Of a stretch of DNA of 64,000 nucleotides, positions 16,646 to 25,568 are shown in pieces. The notes below the pieces were generated by a model. That model saw only the letters and a list, made by a program, of their open reading frames with translations, was not told the origin of the DNA and did not search any database. The position numbers and the translations under genes were made by a program. The DNA comes from Ralstonia sp. UBA689. GTDB taxonomy: Bacteria; Pseudomonadota; Gammaproteobacteria; Burkholderiales; Burkholderiaceae. The stretch spans positions 124,001 through 188,000 of the forward strand of contig NZ_DBMV01000021.1 in assembly GCF_002298975.1 (NCBI RefSeq), given 5' to 3'. Within the stretch, counting starts at the first letter, position 1. Each line of letters begins with the position of its first letter.

Positions 16646-17440
16646 TCAGCCCTGGCCGACGACGTCCGGCACACCTGCGGTCACGTTGAAGCCGCAGTCC
16701 ACGTAGGTGATCTCGCCGGTCATGCCGCTCGCCAAATCCGACAGCAGGAAGGCAGCCACGTTGCCGACTTCTTCGATGGTGACGTTACGGCGCAGCGGGG
16801 CCACGTCTTCCATGTATTTGAGCAGCTTGCCGAAATCCTTGATGCCCGACGCGGCCAGCGTCTTGATCGGGCCGGCCGAGATGCCGTTGGCGCGGATGCC
16901 CTTCGGGCCCAGTGCGCCGGCCAGGTAACGCACGCTCGCTTCCAGCGAGGCCTTGGCCAAACCCATCGTGTTGTAGTTCGGGACCACGCGCTCGGCGCCC
17001 AGGTAGGTCAGGGCGAGCAGCGACGCATTGGGTGAAAGCATCGGTAGCGCAGCCTTGGCCAACGCCGGAAAGCTGTACGACGAGATGTCGTGCGCGATGC
17101 GGAACGACTCACGTGACAGACCTTCGAGGAAGTCGCCGGCAATCGCTTCGCGCGGGGCAAAGCCGATCGAGTGCACCAGACCGTCGAAGTGGCCCCAGTG
17201 CTGGCCGAGGTCTTCAAACACCTTGGCGATTTGTTCATCGCTGCCGACGTCGCAGTCGAATACCAGCTTGCTGTCGAACTCGGTGGCGAATTCGGTGATG
17301 CGGTCCTTGAAGCGTTCGCCGACGTAGGTGAATGCCAGTTCGGCGCCTTCGCGCTTGCAGGCGTTGGCGATGCCGTAGGCGATCGAGCGGTTGGACAGTA
17401 GGCCGGTGATCAGAATGCGCTTGCCTGCCAGGAATCCCAT
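16646..17440 (-). CDS. fabI: Enoyl-[acyl-carrier-protein] reductase (NADH)
   Basis: A 264-residue short-chain dehydrogenase-type enoyl-ACP reductase, the last reductive step of fatty-acid elongation and the triclosan target. The N-terminus GFLAGKRILITGLLSNRSIAY carries the FabI-specific nucleotide loop (G-L-x-S-N-R-S-I-A-Y-G). The catalytic pair is in YNTMGLAK (Tyr-x6-Lys), with the additional Tyr in LTYLGAERV. ATG at 17440 was chosen because GGAG precedes it by five bases; five upstream codons in frame are probably not translated. It is monocistronic, with its own terminator and about 300 bases to the next, divergent gene. Confidence 0.97.
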   Translation of the reverse strand: MGFLAGKRILITGLLSNRSIAYGIANACKREGAELAFTYVGERFKDRITEFATEFDSKLVFDCDVGSDEQIAKVFEDLGQHWGHFDGLVHSIGFAPREAIAGDFLEGLSRESFRIAHDISSYSFPALAKAALPMLSPNASLLALTYLGAERVVPNYNTMGLAKASLEASVRYLAGALGPKGIRANGISAGPIKTLAASGIKDFGKLLKYMEDVAPLRRNVTIEEVGNVAAFLLSDLASGMTGEITYVDCGFNVTAGVPDVVGQG

Positions 17441-17736
17441 GGTTTCTCCGTACAAATGTGGGGCAACGTCGCGCCCGGAATGCCATCGCGGTCACTCAGC
17501 GGCGGTATTCTGGGTGCGAGGTGAATAGGGTCGGCGCGATCATACCGGAAAGCGCTGGGCATCTCTGTTTTTGCGCGCTGCCGCACGTGCCACGCTGGCC
17601 TTGTCAATGCGGGACGATCCCCGGGCCAGAATTGACGGGAATGCCCTGAGAGGGCGTTAGAATCGTCTGAAACAGGTTTTCAGACAGTGATCGATTTGGA
17701 TCAGCGCATGCAAGGACAACGGGGGCAAGGGGCGCA

Positions 17737-19623
17737 ATGAGCGTACTTGCAGCGGTACACAAGCCACATAGGCGACTCCTCGCGGCACTGGCCTGCCTGC
17801 TGGCGGCCGCCTGCGCGGCACCATCCTGGGCGGCGCATGGTTACGCCGAATATGGCGATCTCAAATACCCGGCGGGTTTCTCGAACTTCGGGTACCTGAA
17901 TCCGAAGGCGCCGATTGGCGGCATGCTGCTGCTGGGCAATCCCGACCGGCGTACGAGCTTCGACAAGTTCAATCCGTTCACCATCAAAGGGACGTCTGCC
18001 CCGGGGCTGAATCAGCTCGTCTTCGAAAGTCTGCTCATCACGAGTTGGGACGAAACCGCCAGCGGCTATGGGCTGCTCGCCGACGACGTGACGGTCGCGC
18101 CTGATGAGCTTTCGGTGACGTTCCATATCAACCCGCGCGCGCGGTTCTCCAACGGTGATCCGGTGCGCGCGTCGGATGTGAAGTACTCCTACGACATGCT
18201 GATGGGCAAGGGTGCCAGCCCTGCCTACCGCAGCATGACTGCCGACGTGGCCAAGGTGACGGTGGTGGACGCCGCCACCATTCGCTACGACTTCAAGCGC
18301 CGCAACAAGGAGTTGCCGCTCATCGTCGGCGGCTTGCCCGTGTTCTCGCCCAAGTGGGGCAAGGGCAGCGGCAAGCCCGAGGATCCGGATGAAGGCAAGG
18401 ACGTCGCCTTCGACAAGCTGACGTTCCAGGACCCGATCGCGAGCGGCCCTTATGTGATCGAGCGCTACGACCCTTCGCGCGGCATCTCTTTCCGCCGCAA
18501 CCCGAACTACTGGGGGCGCGATCTGAACGTGCGGCGCGGTTCGTTCAATTTCGAGCGCATCCAGTACAAGCTCTACAAGGACGAGACCGCGCGCCTGGAG
18601 GCCTTCAAGGCCGGCGAGTACGACGCCATGGTCGAGTACCGCGCCAAGAACTGGGCAAAAAGCTACGTGGGCGTGAAGTTCCGCAGCGGCGAACTGATCA
18701 AGAGCGAATTCCCGCACCGCAACGGCGCCGGCATGCAGGGCTTCCTGATGAACTTGCGGCGGCCGCTGTTCAGGGATCTGCGTGTACGCAAGGCGCTCAC
18801 TCTGGCGCTGGATTTCGAGTGGCTGAATCGCCAGCTCTTCTACGGCGCCTATCGCCGGCTCGACAGCTACTTCGCCAACAGCGAACTGGCCGCGTCGGAT
18901 TCCCTTACTGGCATGCCGGGCAAGGGCGAATTGGCGCTGCTGGAGCCGTTGCGCAGCAAGCTCGATCCGGAAGTCTTCGGCGTGCTGCCCGCGCCGCCTT
19001 CCACCGACCCGCCCAGCTCGCTGCGCGACAATCTGCGCCAGGCACGGCGCCTGCTCGCCCAGGCTGGCTGGACGTATTCCGACGGTGCGCTGCGCAATGT
19101 CAAGGGCGAGCCGTTTGTCTTCGAGATGCTCGATGACGGCGGTGCCATGAGTCGTGTGATGGCGGCTTACGCACGCAATCTCGAGAAGCTTGGCATTGAA
19201 GTCAACCAGCGCATGACAGATTTCGCGCTCTACCAGAAGCGGCTGGAGGAGTTCGATTTCGACATGATTTCACTGCGCTTTCCCGATTCGCAGAGCCCGG
19301 GTAACGAGCTGAAGGACCGCTTCGGTTCCGCCGCCGCCGATGAGCAAGGCTCGGACAACGTGATCGGCTTGAAGTCGCCGGCCGTGGATGCGCTGATCGA
19401 CGACGTGCTGCGTGCCGACAACCGCGACGAACTGATCGTCGCCTCGCGTGCGCTCGATCGTGTGCTGATGCACGGTTGCTACGTGATTCCGCACTGGTAC
19501 TCGGCCACGCATCGCGTGGCGTACAACAAGAATCTGATGTATCCGGACCGCTTGCCGTACTACTACTCGGCCGAGGCCTGGGTGCTGACGGCCTGGTGGC
19601 GCAAGCCGGAAACCGCCCAATGA
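17737..19623 (+). CDS. yejA: Peptide/opine ABC transporter substrate-binding protein (YejA-like)
   Basis: A 628-residue periplasmic binding protein of the SBP_bac_5 family. A signal peptide (ALACLLAAACAAPSWA, cleavage near residue 32) is followed by HGYAEYGDLKYPAGFSNFGY, typical of YejA. The family block for Cluster C binding proteins is seen as RFSNGDPVRASDVKYSYDML. It binds oligopeptides (in some bacteria microcin C-type compounds) and delivers them to the YejB/YejE channel. It heads a four-gene operon; yejB starts 16 bases downstream. No lipobox at the cleavage point is certain, although a Cys lies near it, so a soluble protein is favoured. Confidence 0.9.
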   Translation: MSVLAAVHKPHRRLLAALACLLAAACAAPSWAAHGYAEYGDLKYPAGFSNFGYLNPKAPIGGMLLLGNPDRRTSFDKFNPFTIKGTSAPGLNQLVFESLLITSWDETASGYGLLADDVTVAPDELSVTFHINPRARFSNGDPVRASDVKYSYDMLMGKGASPAYRSMTADVAKVTVVDAATIRYDFKRRNKELPLIVGGLPVFSPKWGKGSGKPEDPDEGKDVAFDKLTFQDPIASGPYVIERYDPSRGISFRRNPNYWGRDLNVRRGSFNFERIQYKLYKDETARLEAFKAGEYDAMVEYRAKNWAKSYVGVKFRSGELIKSEFPHRNGAGMQGFLMNLRRPLFRDLRVRKALTLALDFEWLNRQLFYGAYRRLDSYFANSELAASDSLTGMPGKGELALLEPLRSKLDPEVFGVLPAPPSTDPPSSLRDNLRQARRLLAQAGWTYSDGALRNVKGEPFVFEMLDDGGAMSRVMAAYARNLEKLGIEVNQRMTDFALYQKRLEEFDFDMISLRFPDSQSPGNELKDRFGSAAADEQGSDNVIGLKSPAVDALIDDVLRADNRDELIVASRALDRVLMHGCYVIPHWYSATHRVAYNKNLMYPDRLPYYYSAEAWVLTAWWRKPETAQ

Positions 19624-19639
19624 CCGCATCGGTGACACC

Positions 19640-20692
19640 ATGTTCGCCTACCTGATCAAACGGCTGCTGCTCCTGATCCCCACGCTCGTCGGTGTGGTCA
19701 CGCTCACCTTCGTGGTGATCCAGTTCGTGCCTGGCGGGCCGGTCGAGCAGATGATGATGGAGATGAAGGGGCGGGGCGGTGGCAGCGAGGCCAGCGGCGG
19801 CGGCGCCTTCGATTATCGCGGTCGGCGCGGGGTGGATGCCGAGAAGATCAAGGAGATCCGTGCGCTCTATGGCTTCGATAAGGGGCCGGTTGAGCGCTAC
19901 TTCCTGATGCTGGGCCGTTTTGCGCGCTTCGACCTGGGGGAAAGCTACTTCCAGCACCGCAGCGTGTGGGAGCTGATCAAGTCAAAGTTGCCGGTGTCGA
20001 TCTCGATCGGGCTGTGGACGTTCTTTCTTACATATCTGATAGCGGTGCCACTCGGCATTGCCAAAGCGGTGCGGGCGGGTAGCCGGTTTGATCTGGTGAC
20101 CAGCGTCATTGTGCTGGTCGGCTATGCCATTCCGGGCTTCGTGCTCGGCGTGTTGCTGCTGGTGTTGTTTGGTGGCGGGACGTTCTTCCAGTGGTTCCCG
20201 ATTCGCGGCATCACCTCTGACAACTGGGATCAGTTGAGCCTGCTCGGCAAGGTGACCGATTACCTCTGGCACATCACGCTGCCGGTCATGGCGTCGGTGG
20301 TGGGCAGCTTTGCCGTGATCACCATGCTGACCAAAAACGCGTTCTTGGAAGAGATCCGCAAGCAGTATGTGCTGACTGCACGCAGCAAGGGCTTGTCCGA
20401 GCGGCGCGTGCTGTGGAAGCACATCTTCCGCAATGCGTTGCTGCCCTTGGTAACAGGTTTCCCCACGGCGTTCATCGGCGCGTTCTTCACGGGGTCGCTG
20501 CTGATCGAGCAACTGTTCTCGCTCGACGGCATGGGGCTGCTGTCGTATGAGGCGGTGGTGCGGCGTGACTATCCGGTGGTGCTCGGCACGCTGTATCTGT
20601 TCACGCTGATCGGCCTGGCTGCTCGGTTGATTTCCGACGTGTGCTATGTGCTGGTCGATCCGCGCATCCATTTCGGCTCGGTCGGGCGATAG
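19640..20692 (+). CDS. yejB: Peptide ABC transporter permease YejB
   Basis: A 350-residue inner-membrane permease of the DppB/OppB type. The N-terminus MFAYLIKRLLLLIPTLVGVV is the standard first helix. An insertion with Met/Gly repeats (residues 37-60) lies in the first periplasmic loop, as in YejB proteins. The cytoplasmic EAA-type loop is visible near YVLTARSKGLSERRVLWKHIFRNAL, which docks on the ATPase. The C-terminus ends in the LVDPRIHFG motif usual for this permease type. It is the second gene of the yejABEF operon, 15 bases before yejE. Confidence 0.95.
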   Translation: MFAYLIKRLLLLIPTLVGVVTLTFVVIQFVPGGPVEQMMMEMKGRGGGSEASGGGAFDYRGRRGVDAEKIKEIRALYGFDKGPVERYFLMLGRFARFDLGESYFQHRSVWELIKSKLPVSISIGLWTFFLTYLIAVPLGIAKAVRAGSRFDLVTSVIVLVGYAIPGFVLGVLLLVLFGGGTFFQWFPIRGITSDNWDQLSLLGKVTDYLWHITLPVMASVVGSFAVITMLTKNAFLEEIRKQYVLTARSKGLSERRVLWKHIFRNALLPLVTGFPTAFIGAFFTGSLLIEQLFSLDGMGLLSYEAVVRRDYPVVLGTLYLFTLIGLAARLISDVCYVLVDPRIHFGSVGR

Positions 20693-20707
20693 GCGGGGCC
20701 GGCAACC

Positions 20708-21832
20708 ATGACCCAGTACTCCCGCACTTCAGTTCATCCGTCCAACGTGGCGGCGCCGCACGCGGTTCGCCACTCGCTGTCGCCGGGCAAGCGCGCCTGG
20801 CGGCGGTTCAAGCAGCACCGGCTCGGTTACTGGAGCCTGATCATTTTCGTCGCGCTGTTCGTGCTCAGCCTGGGCGGAGAGCTGATCTCCAACGACCGGC
20901 CGCTGGTGGTCAAGTACCACGGCACGTGGTACTTCCCCATCGTGAAGACGTATCCGGAGACGGCCTTTGGCGGCGATTTCCCCACGCCCACGGACTACCT
21001 CGATCCGTACATCCGCGACAAGTTCAAGGAGCCGGGCAGCTTTGCGATCTACCCGCCCAATCCGTATTCGTACGAGACGCTGAACTACTTTTCGAAGGAG
21101 CCCAACCCGGCGCCGCCTTCGGCCGAGAATTGGCTCGGCACCGATGATCGCGGCCGTGATGTGTTCGCGCGGCTGCTGTACGGCTTCCGGGTGTCGGCGC
21201 TGTTCGGGTTGGCGCTCACGCTGATCGGCGTGCTGGTCGGCACTCTCACCGGTGCGCTGATGGGCTTCTTCGGCGGGCGCTTCGATCTGGTGTCGCAGCG
21301 GCTGATCGAGATCTGGAGTTCGATGCCCGAGCTTTACCTACTGATCATTTTCGCGTCGATCTTCACGCCCAGCCTCGGGTTGCTGATCATCCTGCTGTCG
21401 CTGTTCGGTTGGATGGGGCTGTCGGACTACGTACGTGCCGAGTTCTACCGCAACCGCTCGCTGGACTACGTCAAATCGGCGCGTGCGATGGGGCTGTCGA
21501 GCTGGCAGATCATGTGGCGGCACATCCTGCCCAACAGCCTGACGCCGGTCATCACCTTCCTGCCGTTCCGCATGAGCGCCGCCATCCTTGCGCTCACCAG
21601 CCTCGACTTCCTCGGCTTGGGTGTGCCGCCATCCACCCCCAGCCTGGGTGAGCTGCTGTCTCAGGGCAAGGCCAATCTCGATGCCTGGTGGATTTCGCTA
21701 TCGACTTTCGCGGTGCTCGTGCTGACCCTTGTGCTGCTGACCTTCATGGGTGACGCGTTGCGCGATGCCTTCGATACACGCCTGTCGTTCGCGCAACTGC
21801 GTGCGCGCCAGAAACCGGCGGGGGTGAAATGA
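20708..21832 (+). CDS. yejE: Peptide ABC transporter permease YejE
   Basis: A 374-residue permease of the DppC/OppC type, partner of YejB. The extended N-terminus, with SPGKRAWRRFKQHRLGYWSL before the first helix, and the large periplasmic domain after it are characteristic of YejE. The cytoplasmic loop reads DYVKSARAMGLSSWQIMWRH, the EAA motif contacting the ATPase. The stop overlaps yejF by an ATGA junction, suggesting coupled translation. Together with YejB it forms the transmembrane channel of a peptide importer. Confidence 0.95.
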   Translation: MTQYSRTSVHPSNVAAPHAVRHSLSPGKRAWRRFKQHRLGYWSLIIFVALFVLSLGGELISNDRPLVVKYHGTWYFPIVKTYPETAFGGDFPTPTDYLDPYIRDKFKEPGSFAIYPPNPYSYETLNYFSKEPNPAPPSAENWLGTDDRGRDVFARLLYGFRVSALFGLALTLIGVLVGTLTGALMGFFGGRFDLVSQRLIEIWSSMPELYLLIIFASIFTPSLGLLIILLSLFGWMGLSDYVRAEFYRNRSLDYVKSARAMGLSSWQIMWRHILPNSLTPVITFLPFRMSAAILALTSLDFLGLGVPPSTPSLGELLSQGKANLDAWWISLSTFAVLVLTLVLLTFMGDALRDAFDTRLSFAQLRARQKPAGVK

Positions 21833-23484
21833 CCCGCGTCGACCTGCGTTCCTCTGTACCCAAGTACGACGGCCCGCTGCTGCGGCTGGACGATCTGTGC
21901 GTGCATTTCGAATCCGAGCATGGCGAGGCGACCGAAGCCGTCAAGCACCTTTCGCTCGACCTGCACGCTGGCGAGCGCTTCGCGCTGGTGGGTGAGTCGG
22001 GCTCCGGCAAGTCTGTCACGGCGCTGTCGATCATGCGGCTGCTGGCAGACGCGCATTACAGCGGTCGCATCCTGTTCGAGGGCCGCGACCTGCTGGCTGC
22101 CAGTGAGCGCGAGATGCGCGGCCTGCGCGGCGCCGACGTGGCCATGGTGTTCCAGGAGCCGATGACGGCGCTCAACCCGCTGTATACCATCGGCAACCAG
22201 ATCGTCGAGACGCTGGAGTTGCACGAAGGCCTGGACAAGCGCGCGGCCAAGGCTCGGGCCATCGCGTTGCTCGAACGCACCGGCATCGCCGAGGCGCCGC
22301 GCCGTTTCGACGCCTTTCCGCATCAGCTCTCGGGTGGTCAGCGCCAGCGCGCGATGATCGCCATGGCGCTGGCCTGCTCGCCCAAGTTGCTCTTGGCCGA
22401 CGAGCCGACCACCGCGCTGGACGTGACTGTGCGCGTGCAGATCCTGCAGTTGCTCCGCGAGCTGCAGGCCGAGTTCGGCATGGCCGTCATGTTGATCACG
22501 CACGACCTGAACATGGTGCGCGCCTTTGCCGAACGCATCGGTGTGATGGAGCGGGGCGTGCTCGTCGAAATCGGCAACACGGCCGATGTGTTCGCCGCAC
22601 CCCAGCATCCCTACACCGTGCGCCTGCTGGAAAGCCGTCCGCAACGCGACGTGCTGCCGCTGGTGCCGCTTGCGCCCGTGCTGCTGGAGGCCGACAGGCT
22701 GACGGTTACCTATGAGCGGCATCGCCCAGGGTTTGCAGGTTGGTTCCGCACGGATCCGTTTACCGCTGTCGATGCGGTGTCGTTGCAATTGCGCGAGGGT
22801 GAGACGCTCGGCATCGTTGGTGAGTCCGGCTCGGGCAAGACCACGCTCGCGCAGACGTTGCTCGGGCTCCAGACGCCCAAAGGCGGTGACTTGCGCTTCC
22901 TCGGCAACTCGCTGCTGCGCATTTCGCGTGATGAACGCCGCGCCGTGCGTGCGCGCATGCAGGTGGTGTTCCAAGACCCATACGGCTCGCTCTCGCCGCG
23001 CATGACGATCGAGGAGATCGTCGGCGAGGGGCTGGCGCTGCACCAGCCGCACGTGAATGTGGCGGAGCGCCGTCACCGTGTGATTGAGGCGCTGCGCGAA
23101 GTCGGCCTGGACCGCACGGCGCTGGGGCGTTATCCGCACGAATTTTCCGGTGGGCAGCGCCAGCGTATTGCCATTGCCCGTGTGCTGATCCTCAAGCCGC
23201 AGGTCTTGGTGCTTGATGAACCGACTTCGGCACTCGACGTGTCGATCCAGCAGCAGGTGTTGTCGCTGCTCTCCGCCCTTCAGAAAAAATACAACCTGTC
23301 GTATCTATTCATCAGCCATGACCTCGCCGTCATCCGCGCAATGTCACATCGCGTGGTGGTGATGAAAGACGGAAAAGTGGTGGAAGAGGGCGACACAGAC
23401 GCGGTGTTGGCGTCACCCTCTCACCCTTATACCTGCAAGCTGATGGCCGCCGCTTCGCTCATCCCGTCGAGGGATAACCCGTAA
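21829..23484 (+). CDS. yejF: Peptide ABC transporter ATP-binding protein YejF (fused double ATPase)
   Basis: A 551-residue protein with two ATPase domains in tandem, as usual for YejF, equivalent to fused DppD and DppF. The first domain has Walker A GESGSGKS (about residues 61-68), the signature LSGGQRQR and Walker B LLLADEPTTALD. The second has GESGSGKT (about 332-339), FSGGQRQR and VLVLDEPTSALD. Both catalytic sets look intact. It energises peptide uptake through YejB/YejE. It is last in the operon; no hairpin terminator is visible directly after its stop. Confidence 0.95.
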   Translation: MTRVDLRSSVPKYDGPLLRLDDLCVHFESEHGEATEAVKHLSLDLHAGERFALVGESGSGKSVTALSIMRLLADAHYSGRILFEGRDLLAASEREMRGLRGADVAMVFQEPMTALNPLYTIGNQIVETLELHEGLDKRAAKARAIALLERTGIAEAPRRFDAFPHQLSGGQRQRAMIAMALACSPKLLLADEPTTALDVTVRVQILQLLRELQAEFGMAVMLITHDLNMVRAFAERIGVMERGVLVEIGNTADVFAAPQHPYTVRLLESRPQRDVLPLVPLAPVLLEADRLTVTYERHRPGFAGWFRTDPFTAVDAVSLQLREGETLGIVGESGSGKTTLAQTLLGLQTPKGGDLRFLGNSLLRISRDERRAVRARMQVVFQDPYGSLSPRMTIEEIVGEGLALHQPHVNVAERRHRVIEALREVGLDRTALGRYPHEFSGGQRQRIAIARVLILKPQVLVLDEPTSALDVSIQQQVLSLLSALQKKYNLSYLFISHDLAVIRAMSHRVVVMKDGKVVEEGDTDAVLASPSHPYTCKLMAAASLIPSRDNP

Positions 23485-23570
23485 AACTGGTCGACACTGC
23501 CCCAAGAAAGTGCAGGTTCGATGGGCTTGCATGGTAAGAGTGCGCATCTAAAATCATGTCTAAATACCTG

Positions 23571-23635
23571 ATTCACATGTGAATTTAGGGAAATTTGTAA
23601 CGACCTTTGACAAGTCAAAGTGTCACTTTTATCAT
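23571..23635 (+). promoter_or_regulatory. Sigma-70-type promoter with two palindromic operator-like sites
   Basis: A perfect -35 TTGACA (23607-23612), a 17-base spacer and a -10 TATCAT (23630-23635) precede the NlpC/P60 gene. The -35 lies inside a perfect inverted repeat, CTTTGAC-AA-GTCAAAG (23605-23620). A second perfect 14-base palindrome, ATTCACATGTGAAT (23571-23584), lies just upstream. The layout suggests repressor and/or activator sites. The cognate regulator is unknown. Confidence 0.65.
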
Positions 23636-23727
23636 CCTGCGAGATTGTTTGAATAGGATCCGGACTGATCTCATTTGCGCCGACGCATGTTGGCCAGATC
23701 ATTACCGGATTTTCCGAGGGAGAACCG

Positions 23728-24375
23728 ATGCAGCACTTCGTACTTCATTCCATGGCGCGCCTGGCGGTAGGGGTTGTGATCGGCTGCGGCGTGATCGTGT
23801 CGAATGCAGTACAGGCTGATACGGTCTTCAAGGACACGGAAGTCCGTGCTGACGCCAAGCCGGAAGCCAAGCCCGGCCTCATCTCCAACGTGATGAGCAA
23901 GACCGGCGACGTGGTCATGAACGCGCTGGGCATGATCGGCCTGCGCTACCGTTTCGGCGGCAACACGCCGGAATCGGGCCTCGATTGCAGCGGTTTCGTC
24001 CGCTACGTCTTCAACGACACCTTCGGTTTCCTGCTGCCGCGCCGCGCCGTTGAAATGAGCCGCGTCGGCACCAGCGTTGATATGGCCGAACTGCGCCCCG
24101 GCGATCTGGTGTTCTTCAACACCATGCGCCACACGTTCTCGCACGTCGGCATCTACATCGGCGACAACAAGTTCGTGCACGCGCCGTCCACCGGCAGCAA
24201 AATCCGCGTGGACGATATGACCGCCTCCTACTGGGTGACGCGTTACAACGGTGCACGCCGTATCGAGAACAGCTCTGGCGCGCCGGTCAAGGACGGTGCC
24301 GACAATTTTGTCGAGCAACTCAAGCGCGTTGATCCGAATGCCGCTGGCAAGCCGCTGGCACTGTACGGCGGTTGA
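23728..24375 (+). CDS. NlpC/P60-family cell-wall endopeptidase, exported
   Basis: A 215-residue protein. The N-terminal hydrophobic segment (LAVGVVIGCGVIVSNAVQA) is a signal peptide. The C-terminal NlpC/P60 domain (about residues 70-180) has the Cys in DCSGFVRYVF, the catalytic His in HTFSHVGIYIG and a third polar His in FVHAPSTGS. Such enzymes cleave D-Glu-meso-DAP stem-peptide bonds of peptidoglycan in the periplasm. GGGAG lies six bases before the ATG. It is monocistronic, with a strong operator-bearing promoter upstream and a hairpin terminator downstream, so it is independently controlled. It may be a Spr/MepS-like or YafL-like hydrolase; the exact subgroup is not settled. Confidence 0.9.
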   Translation: MQHFVLHSMARLAVGVVIGCGVIVSNAVQADTVFKDTEVRADAKPEAKPGLISNVMSKTGDVVMNALGMIGLRYRFGGNTPESGLDCSGFVRYVFNDTFGFLLPRRAVEMSRVGTSVDMAELRPGDLVFFNTMRHTFSHVGIYIGDNKFVHAPSTGSKIRVDDMTASYWVTRYNGARRIENSSGAPVKDGADNFVEQLKRVDPNAAGKPLALYGG

Positions 24376-24392
24376 TTCGCGCGTATCCAAAC

Positions 24393-24419
24393 AAAAAGAC
24401 CGCCGCGGCGGTCTTTTTT
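24393..24419 (+). terminator. Rho-independent terminator (bidirectional)
   Basis: GACCGCC-GC-GGCGGTC stem flanked by A5 and T6. It lies between the converging NlpC/P60 and patatin genes and probably serves both. Confidence 0.85.
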
Positions 24420-24438
24420 GTTGTTCACCAACACCGCT

Positions 24439-25398
24439 TCAGTGAGCCGGCAGCGGCGAGGCAGCAGTGGTCTGCTGCGGCAGGCGAAGTTTCTCGCGCA
24501 GCAGTGGCATGGCGGCCTGGGCGGCCTGCTCGCCGGCCAGGATCGCCTCGTTGCGCGCGGTAAAGTCGCTGCCCTTTACGAACGGCAGCGACGGCGTGAT
24601 GACCACGTCGGCTTGCGCCAACTCCGTCTTGTTGATGCTCTGGCCCATGATGGCCGTCGTCTGCAACAGCATGCTGGCCTGGCCCGAGACAGATTGGTTT
24701 GACGGGTCCGCCGAGATGTTGACCGCGATTACGAACGTCGCACCCATCTGCTTGGCGTAGCTGACGGGCACCGGCGCCACCAGGCCACCATCCACATACT
24801 GGCGACCGCTGATCGTCACCGGCTGGAACACCCCCGGAATGCTGGACGACGCACGCACCGCCTGACCGGTGTTGCCGCGCCGGAACAGGATCGGCTTACC
24901 GCTGGCCAGGTCCGTCGCGACGATGCCCAGCGGGATGCGCATCTGCTCGATACTCTTATGTTTGACCAGGCGGTTGATGTAGTTCTCCAGCGCTTCGCCC
25001 TTGATCCAGCCGCCGAAGCGCGTGCCGAACGGCAGCGCCCAGTCGGCAATCATGGCCTCGTCCATCTTGAGCGCCATGCGGTTCATCTCCAGGCCGGACA
25101 TGCCCGACGCATAGATGGCTGCCACCACGCTGCCGGCGCTCGTGCCGGTAATGAAGTCGATCTGGATGCCTTGAGCCTCCAGCGTCTTGATGACGCCAAT
25201 GTGCGCGAAACCGCGCGCGGCGCCGCCGCCAAGCGCCAGCCCAACGCGCACGGGCGGCGTGGCCGGCTGGGCCGTTGGAGGGAGTACTGCCGTGGGCGGC
25301 GTAGCAGGCGTTTCGATCTTGCCGGACGAAAAACCCGTCACGGTACAGGCGGAGAGCAGGGCGGCGCCAGTGGCGCCCAGAAAGAGGCGGCGTTGCAT
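24439..25398 (-). CDS. Patatin-like phospholipase, probable lipoprotein (RssA-like)
   Basis: About 319 residues. I chose ATG at 25398, giving MQRRLFLGATGAALLSAC, a lipoprotein signal with lipobox LSAC; the frame is open 22 codons further upstream. A Pro/Thr-rich linker (about 30-48) precedes the patatin domain. The oxyanion motif GGGAARG, the nucleophile elbow GTSAGS and the Asp motif DGG are all present, so a catalytically competent Ser-Asp dyad lipase is expected, acting on phospholipids at the membrane. The compact size without a pore domain matches RssA/YchK-type proteins more than secreted toxins. It converges on the NlpC/P60 gene and is divergent from gltX. Confidence 0.9.
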   Translation of the reverse strand: MQRRLFLGATGAALLSACTVTGFSSGKIETPATPPTAVLPPTAQPATPPVRVGLALGGGAARGFAHIGVIKTLEAQGIQIDFITGTSAGSVVAAIYASGMSGLEMNRMALKMDEAMIADWALPFGTRFGGWIKGEALENYINRLVKHKSIEQMRIPLGIVATDLASGKPILFRRGNTGQAVRASSSIPGVFQPVTISGRQYVDGGLVAPVPVSYAKQMGATFVIAVNISADPSNQSVSGQASMLLQTTAIMGQSINKTELAQADVVITPSLPFVKGSDFTARNEAILAGEQAAQAAMPLLREKLRLPQQTTAASPLPAH

Positions 25399-25510
25399 GA
25401 GAAGGTCGGGCGGTTCAATGTGCGGCGCAGTCGCATTGAGGCTGCACTGCGCGCCGTTCGCCATTGTGCCAAAGTTCGGCCGCGGGTCGGTCAGGCCTGC
25501 GAGACACGGT

Positions 25511-25519
25511 TGCTATAAT
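25511..25519 (+). promoter_or_regulatory. Extended -10 promoter of gltX
   Basis: TGCTATAAT is a consensus extended -10 element; the -35 region is poor. It is followed by a GGCCGCCTTCGCGGCC hairpin in the leader before the gltX ATG. Confidence 0.6.
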
Positions 25520-25568
25520 TTCAGCTTTGAGAGGCCGCCTTCGCGGCCTTGTTCGTTCAGCCATTCCT

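Noticed and set aside
15068..16700. Attachment-site direct repeat for the integrase
   Set aside because: No tRNA end or matching repeat could be identified by eye on either side within the window.
21661..23139. A 492-codon minus-strand open frame opposite yejE/yejF
   Set aside because: Antisense shadow of a well-conserved ABC ATPase; protein has no recognisable domain.
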